DNA of 64,000 nt from contig CACMBV010000003.1 in NCBI GenBank assembly GCA_902612125.1, positions 31,001 to 95,000 on the forward strand, in the 5' to 3' direction. Each line of letters opens with the position of its first letter. Positions within the stretch are counted from its first letter, which is position 1. The position numbers were made by a program, and so were the translations under genes. Origin of the DNA: an uncultured Verrucomicrobiota bacterium (GTDB lineage: Bacteria > Verrucomicrobiota > Verrucomicrobiia > Opitutales > Seribacteraceae). The notes beneath the pieces were generated by a model that worked only from the letters and a program-made list of their open reading frames with translations, was not told where the DNA came from and ran no database searches. Below are positions 36,301 to 44,885 of the stretch, one piece after another.

Positions 36301-38865
36301 GCTCCACAAGTTGCTCTCGTCACTCACGATTATTTTTCAAATTCACCATTAACTACAGTCAATAAAGATGATTTTAATGACAAACCTATAGTCGATTCAA
36401 AGTATCCAATACCAGATTCCGTAGTTTCATTTCTACAGCCCATTGCATCCCAATTTGCAAACGAGAAATTCGATGAATCTATATTTGCACTGACGCTTGG
36501 TGATAATGAAAATTTTTATATCTCTTTGGAGTCCGATCCAACCGGGATCGAAGCATTTCTCGGACAACCCACAACCACATATTACAAAGATCCTCTTACG
36601 CAAAGAAGTCGTGCACATTATTCTGCTTTCTCGATAGCAGATGGTAACCGATTACTTAATGACCCTGGCGTTTATGCAAGAAATGATACGGAACTTGATA
36701 TAGAATTCTCTCATACATTCGACATCGAATACATTGATGAATTACTTCCTACGGGTTCCACCGAGCCAAAAGTGGGTAGAGTCATTATCAACTACACAAT
36801 CAAACAGAAAAGTGGAGAGGTAGTCTATATACAAAAAGCAAGAAGTATTTATTTCTTGGATATAAAAGCTCCGAATTTTGTCTTCGAACCTGTAACTCCA
36901 GAAAATTCAAACCAATTTATTTCTATTGAAGCAGGAATACCATTTTACGATGATGATTCTCAGGATGTAAAACTATATGATTTTTCATCTAAAGCTTTTG
37001 GTTCGAGCCAGAAAAATGTCATTAGGGTTATTGACGCCAGAGATTATGTGGTCACTGAAAATATCTCTCGCAAAATTTTCGAAGGAAAACTCGAATCAGA
37101 GATGGCAGGCAGCACGGCAACCAATTATAATTTCGTCACCCTCATTGAAGGACACCCGCCTGATAATATATATATGGCAAGTGCTATCGACACTAGCAGA
37201 CAAGATAATCTTAACCGTACATTTTTAATTGAGTATACGGCAGAAGATAAAAGAGACGAAAAGTATCCCAAGCTAGAGCCAAATAAAGCCACTTTGAAAC
37301 GCCGTTTTATCATGAAGGACACGACAAAACCAAAACTTGTTGTCATGAATAATATTTTTACAGGTAAAAGCTACAGGATTGCTAATAAAACGGTTGAATT
37401 GGACTATTTACTAGATTCGCCTTTTAATAAAAACAAACTTCTTGCCGATGGTAAAACAATGAATGTGACAGTTGACAGCGAGGAATCTGTAAAAGAATAC
37501 CTAGCAAAAATTTTTACAATTGATGATTTTGATCAAAACTTTGACTACGCTGAGACAAAGAATTCTAAATGGTCAATCGATATTTCCCCTTCTTACCTTG
37601 GAAATGTTAAATACCCGTCTAGCTTAGATACATATAAAGCAAAACCAGATTCTGGTTACACAGTCAAAATTTCTGTTACGGATGAATCTGGCAATACATC
37701 GGATGAAGTAGAATTTAAACTCGCCGTGATTGACGCAACTCCTCCGCAGGTTTATCTTTTAGGAGATAGTGAAGTTCATGATTTTTATAGATTTGGTCCC
37801 AATACAAATCTTAGTAATAACGAACTTCCTTACTTAGATCGATCAGCCAACGATCCAAGTAATCAGAAATACGACGCACAAGGTAACCTGTTAACACCAT
37901 ATGCTTCTAGCGGTTTTTCTGGCGGTGAGCATCGAATGCTTGTAGCCAATTATAACTTTATTGATCCTGGTGCATATGCCGAAGATTTCAATGGTGATTT
38001 TGATATTCGGGATGGTAGATATCCTGATCTTGATGGCGATGGTGTCGGAGAGACTCATGGTTATGAAATATTGCCGGTAGATAATTATGATATAATAGCT
38101 TATGATAAAACTTTTTTTGCAAACAGCGTAACATTCAAGAATGGCATAATATATGTTCATAGGTCATTGGAATCTGTTGAAAATGAGCAGTTGGAACTAT
38201 CTTCTGGGAATACTAAGAGCGAAGAGTATGAATTAACTGTTGCTGAGGGAGATTCAAAAGCTGCAATACCTGTGGGAGGAATACAAATTGATGTCAAAAA
38301 AACAACTTTTACATTTTCTTACCTTATCAAGGATTCATGGGATAATGTTCCACAAGTTACTACGATCAGAAAAGTGCATATATATGAAAGTCAGCAGCTT
38401 CCTAATTTTGCGTTCTATGCTACTCCAATTGTGAATGGGGTAGAGTTGGCATCCTACTATGATACCAACGGAACAAGTGATAATTTTCTTTCATCGATTC
38501 GTAAAGACTACGATGGTGATGGTGTGAGTGATTTTTGGGAGGTAGTTTTAAATGAACAAAACCAAAATGCACATTTGGACCCAAGTACTGTTGACTCTAC
38601 TTGGCACGATCCTAACAAGCTTAACGCAGCTCTTACTTCATTGACTCGTAAACAAGTAACAGTGGGCGGAGAACAGGTATGGATAAATTCTTTTTCTAAA
38701 CTTCGCGATAGAGTAAAAGTTTTACTAGATGGAACTAGCAATGCTGATATTGGAAAGAATGGATTGTTTACCGCCGGCCAGGGTTTAAACCGGATTTCCG
38801 ATCCTAATCCAGACTTCCCTTCCAACAATTTATTGAAATTGGATTTTAACAAGCCCATCCCATAA
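33325..38865 (+). CDS. Very large secreted FecR-domain protein with Ig-like repeats
   Basis: 1846 residues. A hydrophobic segment at about 19-40 (NFFILFTLILICSPFAFG) acts as signal or anchor. A FecR-type domain lies at about 45-215: TGKDGTLGLLFSNGTLITIK, RFFIRDY, SPLGTAGIRGTMFQM. From about residue 355 to 1700 there are at least seven Ig-like/DUF5011-type modules recognisable by PxITLxG...DPGxxAxDNxD (e.g. PEMTLYGADPYYVDVN, FVDPGVTAYKEL, FVEPGATIIDNYDA, NFIDPGAYAEDFNG). DLDGDGVGE (about 1567) and DYDGDGVSDFWE (1728-1739) look like calcium-binding dockerin/thrombospondin-3 loops. No PEP-CTERM or LPXTG tail. A cell-surface or matrix protein; the exact role is unknown. Confidence 0.85.
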   Translation: MFSHGAEIRLHFNALLGNFFILFTLILICSPFAFGVISKVKPTTLVVSLEGEATIYNIKDDFEVTLTANSVGKKIDSKSIIKTGKDGTLGLLFSNGTLITIKPGSRFFIRDYSQKIVSAENLPDPSKLEEEPSQSKLLAHLDFGELIVKVPKLKKGSTMNLTSPLGTAGIRGTMFQMMAVRNEITGDIMGGVNLISGDIQFTDTNGLETGLFSGQSIQLATSRLGETRASETGGLVNLNKKFGDSLTQDVVPQPIDMLFTIIEGETGDSLEDASQANQADNFSQSQTSSWDDVIDLASEIFFEIEQSENNSEIFSFSSLSLAEGTEVPNEIVGAVPMSSAVVSVTGSSASDFFQGLPPEINLKGDQVYEVEMLDRPFSEIDPWVNATNFLEQDIAEKAVLLNPPDMRFPGTYQLNYTVEDIRGFVSTVSRTVNVVITPPKITLFGGRQGVYRENNEIIIPYLVQRRIPNYPIADDGPFQLLANNDPVYPGYDARDFADADLRVYVEVLNEESVDFTQLGQVTELSLSVTDLPTRKIRTPEGEIVSTSVKPKIKIVDNLPPILSHDTGTETDPMRVEGVLGTFYVDPGISILDNYYTQQEIENSLGLQPGAADSAFGFVNMEVAGVYRLDYQGIIDPSGNEAEILSRWVEVFDVTPPEMTLYGADPYYVDVNSTNVFNDPGAFAIDNLDRFIDWEGGNGRIKLSIEKLLDDDITYQSVNTTIPEIMSEAKKQISLHATFRLTYSVQDVVGNKSSIQRILVLINSPFPEPRMIMHGDSVMYHEVKTEFVDPGVTAYKELGSGLKPIGLNEYMTINAYLVNDQGIKEPTVVDTTLVNYYGPPHHLPEKGEFYVDSEGKRIAKGESGWRRLIIEYFVVDQFGNTNRMEREVRIQDSLKPVITLNEGPQGVNFPNLQGGRPFVEPGATIIDNYDAMVSMNSTLLRKTEDEQYEEIDIPDLATDGFYLLGDYIMRYQAVDSNDNEVIIERQINVIDTIAPQVALVTHDYFSNSPLTTVNKDDFNDKPIVDSKYPIPDSVVSFLQPIASQFANEKFDESIFALTLGDNENFYISLESDPTGIEAFLGQPTTTYYKDPLTQRSRAHYSAFSIADGNRLLNDPGVYARNDTELDIEFSHTFDIEYIDELLPTGSTEPKVGRVIINYTIKQKSGEVVYIQKARSIYFLDIKAPNFVFEPVTPENSNQFISIEAGIPFYDDDSQDVKLYDFSSKAFGSSQKNVIRVIDARDYVVTENISRKIFEGKLESEMAGSTATNYNFVTLIEGHPPDNIYMASAIDTSRQDNLNRTFLIEYTAEDKRDEKYPKLEPNKATLKRRFIMKDTTKPKLVVMNNIFTGKSYRIANKTVELDYLLDSPFNKNKLLADGKTMNVTVDSEESVKEYLAKIFTIDDFDQNFDYAETKNSKWSIDISPSYLGNVKYPSSLDTYKAKPDSGYTVKISVTDESGNTSDEVEFKLAVIDATPPQVYLLGDSEVHDFYRFGPNTNLSNNELPYLDRSANDPSNQKYDAQGNLLTPYASSGFSGGEHRMLVANYNFIDPGAYAEDFNGDFDIRDGRYPDLDGDGVGETHGYEILPVDNYDIIAYDKTFFANSVTFKNGIIYVHRSLESVENEQLELSSGNTKSEEYELTVAEGDSKAAIPVGGIQIDVKKTTFTFSYLIKDSWDNVPQVTTIRKVHIYESQQLPNFAFYATPIVNGVELASYYDTNGTSDNFLSSIRKDYDGDGVSDFWEVVLNEQNQNAHLDPSTVDSTWHDPNKLNAALTSLTRKQVTVGGEQVWINSFSKLRDRVKVLLDGTSNADIGKNGLFTAGQGLNRISDPNPDFPSNNLLKLDFNKPIP

Positions 38866-38916
38866 GCAGAAAAACCCACAACTTATTCTAAGCTTCTAAA
38901 TGGATAAATGATGATT

Positions 38917-40689
38917 CTATAAAGGGATTAAATTTTTAGTAAATAAAGATTTAAGACTATTTCTTTCAGCGAAATCCATTTTTTCAAATCCTGCCTTTTT
39001 CTTAAGTAAAATCGCTTTTTCACTTGCATGATTTTGAGCGTAAACTTGAGAACAAATGAAGGCCCATGCAGGTCTCTCGCTACCCCATTTTCTCCAATTT
39101 TCCGCTCGTCCTAAAGCGACTAGTGCAAGGTCTGGAGACCCATTCCTGAGGTGAGCCAATGCAAGAGTGATTTGGCTTTGCTTCGTTTGCCAATTACTGT
39201 TTTGAGAAATTGCCTGGGACACTAAATCTGTCATTTGCTTGGAGGGACTGGGCAGCTTTGTATCGAGAAGTTTAAAGTATAAAAATGCATTTTTTAAACT
39301 TGGGTCCTGTTTTCGGAATTCTTTTAATTTGGATATCCAATTTAATAGATTTTCAAGCGAAGCAGAAGAATAGCGATATTGTATAAGTTTATCCAATGCA
39401 AATTTCTGGTGCACAGGCCGTTCAATTAATTTCTCAAGTACATGAACAAGACTGGTTAAATCCTTTGTCTCTTCGAGATAGAAACACACTGACCTTACTT
39501 TTCTTGGGTCTTCAACGATTTCAGGAATCAAGCGATCAAATGTTTTTTTCGCTTCGTTGGCCTTACCCTCCAGAGAATAGGCACGTGCTTGTACGACTAA
39601 TTTCCAGACTGAAGGAATAATCGGGGCATTTTTCACTTCTGCATAAATATTTTCGCTGTCACCAATTTGGGCAAGTGCATTCATTCGAACCTTGAAAAGT
39701 TTTTCGTCAGTTCTGGCTAATTTAGCAGGCAAATAATGAATCAAATATTCGAAAGCACCAATTTTGGCTAGCCAACTTGAAAAAACTAAAAGTTCTTCTA
39801 CCGACCCCTTTTGAAAAAAAGAATAGCAATGAGCAATAATATCCTTCTTGGTGGCTGAACTTTCACTGGTAGAAAACATAAGAGCGTAAACACGCAAAAA
39901 ATCTATCGGTTTCTTGTAAGGATTAGATTTTAATATATCGATGCAAGATTCTAAAGCTTTCCTTGACAATGGAATCAATGAATGAACCAGTGTTAAATGA
40001 CGAATCGCTTCAACTCCAGTCTCGTTTTTTTGTGAGGATAAAGAAACAAGTTTTGAGCTTATTTCAAATAGCTTATCGGTTTTTTTTAAGAGAACTGTTA
40101 GTTTTGCCTGTAAAAAAACTGCTTGTGGTAGATTAGGATCTATCTGCAATATTTTATCAAGTCTTTGATAAGCGATTTCATTATAGCCACATTCGGTAAG
40201 CAATTCGATTATAAGAAGTGCATTTTCTGGATTTATTTTCGATTGCATTTTTTGTTCCAAGCTTTCAGTAAGGCCAAACGCATTAGAAGCAATGATTGAT
40301 CTTTTTTCAGGACTGAGATTTTCTTTCTTAAGAACATGTAGGCAAAGTTTAAGGAGCTTATTTTTTCCACTTTCACTGTTCATTAGCAATGGAGAATTTG
40401 CCCATTTTTGAAGAGCTTTGGTTGGACTGATCCTTAGAAGTAGAAGAAGATAATTTTCTTCTGCTTCTTGATTTTTTGGGTCCAATAAATGGGCGACTCG
40501 TGCTTTTCTTATTGCGTCTTTTAGAGGAGTCCCTGCGGTATCTATTGAAGAGTCAGAATAAACTTTAGTCAGAAATAACAACCTTTGTGACTTCCACTTT
40601 TTAATATGGGGAAGATAAAAGTCTGAAGTGAAAAATAAAGCTCCAAAAAAAACTAGAAAAAGAGATGAAAGGTAAAATTTTATTTTCAC
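38917..40689 (-). CDS. Membrane-anchored TPR-like protein, paralogue of the exosortase-linked one
   Basis: 590 residues, N-terminal membrane helix (about 4-24, FYLSSLFLVFFGALFFTSDF), then helical repeats. Compared with the product at 18669-20447 it has the same length and block order: DFYLPHIKKWK versus DFYMPYIKRWK, AIRKARVAHLLDPKN versus GIRKARVAHLLNPND, TGVEAIRHLTL versus TGLEAIRHMTL, and a shared QITLALAHLRN / KITLALAHLKN C-terminal block. It is therefore a duplication within the same genome, diverged well below near-identity. Placed next to a PEP-CTERM protein gene, it may serve the same export pathway. Confidence 0.8.
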   Translation of the reverse strand: MKIKFYLSSLFLVFFGALFFTSDFYLPHIKKWKSQRLLFLTKVYSDSSIDTAGTPLKDAIRKARVAHLLDPKNQEAEENYLLLLLRISPTKALQKWANSPLLMNSESGKNKLLKLCLHVLKKENLSPEKRSIIASNAFGLTESLEQKMQSKINPENALLIIELLTECGYNEIAYQRLDKILQIDPNLPQAVFLQAKLTVLLKKTDKLFEISSKLVSLSSQKNETGVEAIRHLTLVHSLIPLSRKALESCIDILKSNPYKKPIDFLRVYALMFSTSESSATKKDIIAHCYSFFQKGSVEELLVFSSWLAKIGAFEYLIHYLPAKLARTDEKLFKVRMNALAQIGDSENIYAEVKNAPIIPSVWKLVVQARAYSLEGKANEAKKTFDRLIPEIVEDPRKVRSVCFYLEETKDLTSLVHVLEKLIERPVHQKFALDKLIQYRYSSASLENLLNWISKLKEFRKQDPSLKNAFLYFKLLDTKLPSPSKQMTDLVSQAISQNSNWQTKQSQITLALAHLRNGSPDLALVALGRAENWRKWGSERPAWAFICSQVYAQNHASEKAILLKKKAGFEKMDFAERNSLKSLFTKNLIPL

Positions 40690-40758
40690 TTTCAGGAAGT
40701 TTTCGGAGGCATATGAAAAAGATAGGGAGAAAATTTAGACCCTTGTACAAGCAGGCGA

Positions 40759-41274
40759 TTAAGTTCGAAGATTGTAAGCAAACAGGTTGCTCCGGGAGTT
40801 TTTCAAATAGGAAAGGCTCTTCGAAAATATGGGTATGGTCCAAAGATTTTTGCCAATGGTCTGTTCCCAGATGAATTTGTTTAATTTGTTTGGGTTGACC
40901 CGTGCAAATACGAGTTTCAGCTGGCAAAACTCAATCATCAGGTATCTAGCAGTTAATACAGACTTATTTTGTATTCCTCCGTTAGTTAGCCGTATCACGA
41001 CTTTTTCGGTGAAAAATTCAGGCTGACAAAATTTAAAATAGGCAATATTCTGCCGGCTGAGAAAATTTTTTCTTTTGTAAGCTTGCTCCGCTCTTTCCGA
41101 TTCGACAAAAAGCCAGATTTTTCCAAACCATGCGACCAACGAGATTAATAAAACAGGGAGAAAAAAGGAGAATAACTGCCAACTATTTTTTCCCACATCA
41201 AGTTCTTGAAACAACCAGTCTGGAAGTTTAAATTTTAAAACATCAAGATAGCTCGCTAAGTGATAAAAGGTCAT
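40759..41274 (-). CDS. Hypothetical membrane protein
   Basis: 171 residues, not recognised. One strong membrane segment at about 32-56 (WQLFSFFLPVLLISLVAWFGKIWLFV) followed by a basic soluble part. It lies 69 bp upstream of the TPR paralogue on the same strand and 78 bp downstream of another unknown membrane protein, so the three may form one unit. Codon usage is not obviously odd; the C-terminal third is low in typical domain signatures and could be frame-degraded. Confidence 0.5.
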   Translation of the reverse strand: MTFYHLASYLDVLKFKLPDWLFQELDVGKNSWQLFSFFLPVLLISLVAWFGKIWLFVESERAEQAYKRKNFLSRQNIAYFKFCQPEFFTEKVVIRLTNGGIQNKSVLTARYLMIEFCQLKLVFARVNPNKLNKFIWEQTIGKNLWTIPIFSKSLSYLKNSRSNLFAYNLRT

Positions 41275-41352
41275 GACATCGTTATTTTTTTAATTCAATG
41301 ACTAGAATCCAATATCCTTTAAATTTTACGCCTTTTTAAAGATTCTTGAAGC

Positions 41353-42213
41353 TTACTGGCAAGTCTTGCGTTCCGACATCTCCCTGATTCTAAAAGCATA
41401 TTCCCCATTTTGTCCCTTATTTAAATCACCAACCGTATCGGATGATTCAAAGTCGATTTCGGAATAATCTTTCATACTTTCATTATTTTCAGAAATCCAA
41501 ATCTTGTTGTTGATTGTGCCTAGTAGTTCCAAATAAGTTACTTCGCTAATTGAGCCGGATTTTCGTGCCCGCTCTAACCATTTTTTCCTAATTACAATCA
41601 AAAATTTGTCCTTACCGACTGCATCAAAGGCGAGATTATGCAAGTTATGCAATATACAAACTAGTATTATTAGAGTGATAAACACGATAAAATAGATTCC
41701 ATATTTAATCAGAGAGATAGATGATGAATTTTCCAATGCAGCTTGGTCATCGAAAGCTGCTTTTACTGGTAACAACCTTTTTTTTTCGCCTATAACCGGT
41801 TTGTTTTCCAGAGATTTAAGATCTTCGGGAATAGATATGTCCTTTCGTAGGGAATCGTTTTCGGAATCTGATGATAAGATATTAAAATTATAGTTGGTGT
41901 AATTATTATTAAATAAGCCTTCTTCAATTTCGGTTAGTTCATCCGGTTGTGCAAGAGCAGTGCAGGGAAGTGTCGCAAGGTAAAAGGTAGCAGTATTCGG
42001 GCTCTTATCTGATTCAAAGATGTCGCCCGTATCAACCACATTGCTTAGAGAATAATTCCAAAATGATTCGGTGGGATCTTGAAAAAATTCCTTTTTTAAG
42101 CAGACATAAAATAAATCGTGGCCATTGCCAAGATCGATGAATTTGTGAGAGATAATTTCCTTACTTTTCAAAGCCAGGGAAAAACACATAAAAAACAAGA
42201 TCAAAGTCTGCAT
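41353..42213 (-). CDS. Hypothetical protein with signal peptide and membrane helix
   Basis: 286 residues from ATG 42213, which avoids overlap with the PEP-CTERM gene; a start at 42240 would add nine residues and overlap it by 19 bp. MQTLILFFMCFSLALKS is a signal peptide, the next 150 residues are polar and acidic (HKFIDLGNGHDLFYV, EIEEGLFNNNYTNYN), a membrane helix follows at about 176-199 (LIKYGIYFIVFITLIILVCI), and a cytoplasmic charged tail ends the protein. This layout resembles batA/B-type or oxygen-tolerance-like accessory proteins but no motif confirms it. Confidence 0.6.
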   Translation of the reverse strand: MQTLILFFMCFSLALKSKEIISHKFIDLGNGHDLFYVCLKKEFFQDPTESFWNYSLSNVVDTGDIFESDKSPNTATFYLATLPCTALAQPDELTEIEEGLFNNNYTNYNFNILSSDSENDSLRKDISIPEDLKSLENKPVIGEKKRLLPVKAAFDDQAALENSSSISLIKYGIYFIVFITLIILVCILHNLHNLAFDAVGKDKFLIVIRKKWLERARKSGSISEVTYLELLGTINNKIWISENNESMKDYSEIDFESSDTVGDLNKGQNGEYAFRIREMSERKTCQ

Positions 42214-42221
42214 ATGTCCCG

Positions 42222-44072
42222 TTATCGGAAAGGTAAGCACATTGGATTTGTATTTTTTGAAGAATCACCAAAACTTAAAATTTTTTTAGTTTTCCGTATG
42301 ATTCCTTTCCTTGCAGTTTGGTTTAAAAGTAGGAATCCAACCAATCCCAAAACGATAGCATAAGAAGCTGGCTCGGGTACTGCAGTATAAGTAAGGTAAA
42401 AATTACCGCTACCGTCATGATGTACTCCCCAGTCTCCGTACCAATTATTAACTTGGTACGAGAAATCATCAGAGCGTATGTCGAAAGAGCTACTGACATC
42501 CCCCGTTCCTGGTGAGTTTGTAACCGAAGTAGCATCAAGGAATAAGAAACCATTAGTGGTGGTGTATTCATTGCCAATGTTGGCGTGATTGGACATTGCA
42601 CCTGCACCTCCACTACTGTTGACCGCCAAAATATTGATATCGTAATTGTTGCTACCGTCAAAAGTGATATTGTTGATGTTGAGCACATCGAATCCACTGT
42701 TGTTGCTAGGGTCGAAATCACTAATCTCCCAATCAAAAACACCACCACTTTTCCAGTTCAAGGTGTTGGTGGTCAATGATCCAATTGCTTGTGCGGAGGT
42801 ACTGCGTCCGGATGGTGCCTGAAGTTGGGAAGTTGCCGATGATATACTTGTGGCGTATCCAAGTCCGGGGGAGATCACGTCGACCTCGCCCGTACCACTC
42901 CCAATTGTGGTGGTTCCGGAAATTGTCCCGTCTCCCCCGAGGATCGACTTGTCGCTCCCCGCCCCAGTCACTCCACCATTAAGAGTCTTGGAACTGGCGA
43001 CTTGCAGCAATCCTTTGGAAATGGTGGTTGTACCGGCAGTGTAATTGTTGCTTTCCCCAATGGTAAGAATTCCATCACCGGTTTTATTCAGCGTATCCCC
43101 GGACCCAAAGACAAGGGCTTCATTCACCGTCAAGGTCGAGCCCGAACCAACATTGAAGGCGGCGGTTCCGTCCAACGAGAGATCCCCCGCACCCGCATTG
43201 ATGGATATGTCTCCCTCCTCCACGGTGATCCCACTAAGAAAAACGCTTGCCAAATCGGCAACGATGGCTGAAGAACCAGTGGCATCAGTACCCGCCGAGA
43301 AAGTGGCAATGTTTGCCTGTGAATTGTCCCAACTGCCATTGGTGCCGGAACCGTCGGAATTGAAGTTCCAATTCGACCCCGACCAGTTTCCACTTGCAGT
43401 GGTTCCAGTGGAAGCACCAGCATTGCCGCTGTCCATGTCCCAATAAGTTCCCTTGGGCGTAATCGTAAATGATTCGAGGCTGTAATTCTCGCCGCTGTCA
43501 GCGGAGGAGTGCATGCCAAGGGTAATGACCTCGTTGGCGGAAAAGGAGTAGGGGGAACTGAAATCGAAATTATCATTTGATTCGATATCCGAGTTACTGG
43601 TATTAAGTTGTATCGTGTTCCCACTTCCGGCAAAATGCAGGATCGCTTCGTTGGAGCTCTCTTCAATGTATCTCAAGTCAATCTCGTCAAAGGTACCTGC
43701 CAGATTAAAGGAAAACTGCATCGACTCATTACCCAAATCATTATCAATCCTTTGAGTCTCATCACCACTTCCAGTTGCATTAATTCCAAAGGAAGTGCTA
43801 GCACCATTTATTTTAGTCCCAGAGCTTGTACTGTTAAGAAATGCTTCCGCAGTCAATGTTATTCCATTTTGTGTATAAGTTGCCGAACCTGCTTGACCAT
43901 CAAGGGCCGTTCCTGCAGTCCCTAAAGAACTTCCCGTATGAAATTCAAAAACATACTGTCCATGTAGGTCAACCGGTGAGATTAAAAAAAACATCCACAC
44001 AAAGGTTAAGTTCAACAGCGCACATTGTTTTAACAATTTTCCGGTATTTATCAATATAATCATTGTCCACAT
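42222..44072 (-). CDS. PEP-CTERM protein with autotransporter-like beta repeats
   Basis: 616 residues. Signal peptide at about 14-38 (KQCALLNLTFVWMFFLISPV), then a Ser/Thr/Gly/Asn-rich body with passenger-repeat pattern (GDGILTIGESNNYTAGTTTI, SKGLLQVASS). The C-terminal sorting tag VPEPASYAIVLGLVGFLLLN starts at residue 565, followed by the basic TARKGIIRK. This is the PEP-CTERM signal read by exosortase. Unusually, about 20 more residues (ILSFGDSSKNTNPMCLPFR) follow the basic patch, making the cytoplasmic tail far longer than normal. Codons of the middle part look more GC-rich than the neighbours. Upstream lies a long non-coding stretch. Confidence 0.88.
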   Translation of the reverse strand: MWTMIILINTGKLLKQCALLNLTFVWMFFLISPVDLHGQYVFEFHTGSSLGTAGTALDGQAGSATYTQNGITLTAEAFLNSTSSGTKINGASTSFGINATGSGDETQRIDNDLGNESMQFSFNLAGTFDEIDLRYIEESSNEAILHFAGSGNTIQLNTSNSDIESNDNFDFSSPYSFSANEVITLGMHSSADSGENYSLESFTITPKGTYWDMDSGNAGASTGTTASGNWSGSNWNFNSDGSGTNGSWDNSQANIATFSAGTDATGSSAIVADLASVFLSGITVEEGDISINAGAGDLSLDGTAAFNVGSGSTLTVNEALVFGSGDTLNKTGDGILTIGESNNYTAGTTTISKGLLQVASSKTLNGGVTGAGSDKSILGGDGTISGTTTIGSGTGEVDVISPGLGYATSISSATSQLQAPSGRSTSAQAIGSLTTNTLNWKSGGVFDWEISDFDPSNNSGFDVLNINNITFDGSNNYDINILAVNSSGGAGAMSNHANIGNEYTTTNGFLFLDATSVTNSPGTGDVSSSFDIRSDDFSYQVNNWYGDWGVHHDGSGNFYLTYTAVPEPASYAIVLGLVGFLLLNQTARKGIIRKTKKILSFGDSSKNTNPMCLPFR

Positions 44073-44885
44073 ACAAGTTTTTTTAGTGAAGGGAGAATTG
44101 GCTTTCGTTGTGGATCGAAGGATAGAACGAGAAAATAACCAAATCTTGCCTACATTTGTAATTTGGTCGGTCGACCATCTTAGAAAGTCTGTTCAAAATT
44201 TTGTCACAAGTTACAATCAAAACAATGTTAATTAATATGAGTAAAAAATTTTTCCGATTTACATCTCATGTAAGTAAAATTTTTCCGATTTATGTGTCAT
44301 GTATGAAAGTAAATAATCAAGAAAGATAGAAAGATTTTTAAAATTCATGAATTGACGGAATGATTGTTAGAATGTGAAGTTCAGAAGTTTCAATGGATAT
44401 AATTAATGCTTAGAACATGCCAAATATTTAGAACTTTCAACATAGGCAAAATTTTGCATCGGATTGATGATTTTACTTAAGAGTAACCATCAAATGCAGT
44501 TTTTTATTTTATGTTTTGGAGGGTTTTAAAGATGTCTGGTATCCATGGATCCGTTTGAAAATTTTTCAACTTATCTTGTTTCGACCCAAATGAAATCAAC
44601 ATCATCCTAATCAATGAGAATTGAGGAGTATGGACCTCGACAACCACCCGCATTACAGGCTCAGAAACACAAACTAAGATACCCCCTGGATCCAATTGAT
44701 TTCTTGAAAAAATAAGATTGCTTTGATTCCCGTAAAAAGTTTCGTCCGATTTGTTCTTTTATGATTAGTTGAAATAAGATAAGTTTCACATACAAAGCCT
44801 ATTTGATCTTTCGTTGACCATCTATGTTCTCATTAGTTATTTTATTAGATAGTCGACATTCTTTCCATCCCTCGTGGACTCTAAT
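44073..44885. other. Gene-poor stretch upstream of the PEP-CTERM gene
   Basis: About 800 bp with no convincing gene. It holds a tandem near-repeat (44241-44303), the palindrome GGTCGACC near 44170, and a 33-codon frame at 44614-44715 with no supporting context. The 192 bp minus-strand frame at 44504-44695 is not protein-like on its own. It may carry the promoter of the PEP-CTERM gene near its left end; none is clear enough to mark. Confidence 0.6.
44241..44303. repeat. Two tandem near-copies of an about 31 bp unit
   Basis: Copy 1 (44241-44273) and copy 2 (44274-44303) both contain GTAAAA(AA)TTTTTCCGATTTA followed by four to six variable bases and TCATGTA. The difference is a two-base indel in the A-run and a few substitutions. 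Two copies are too few for a CRISPR array. Confidence 0.7.

Noticed and set aside
40601..40927. 108-codon minus-strand frame overlapping the 171-residue gene
   Set aside because: Overlaps two better genes in other frames and has no domain pattern.
44241..44303. CRISPR-like repeat
   Set aside because: Only two adjacent copies with no spacer and no cas genes.
44504..44695. 63-codon minus-strand frame
   Set aside because: No start signal or domain; composition looks like the complement of an unrelated frame.
44614..44715. 33-codon plus-strand frame (MRIEEYGPRQPPALQAQKHK...) in the gene-poor stretch
   Set aside because: Too short, no close ribosome site with proper spacing, and no recognisable family or operon context.
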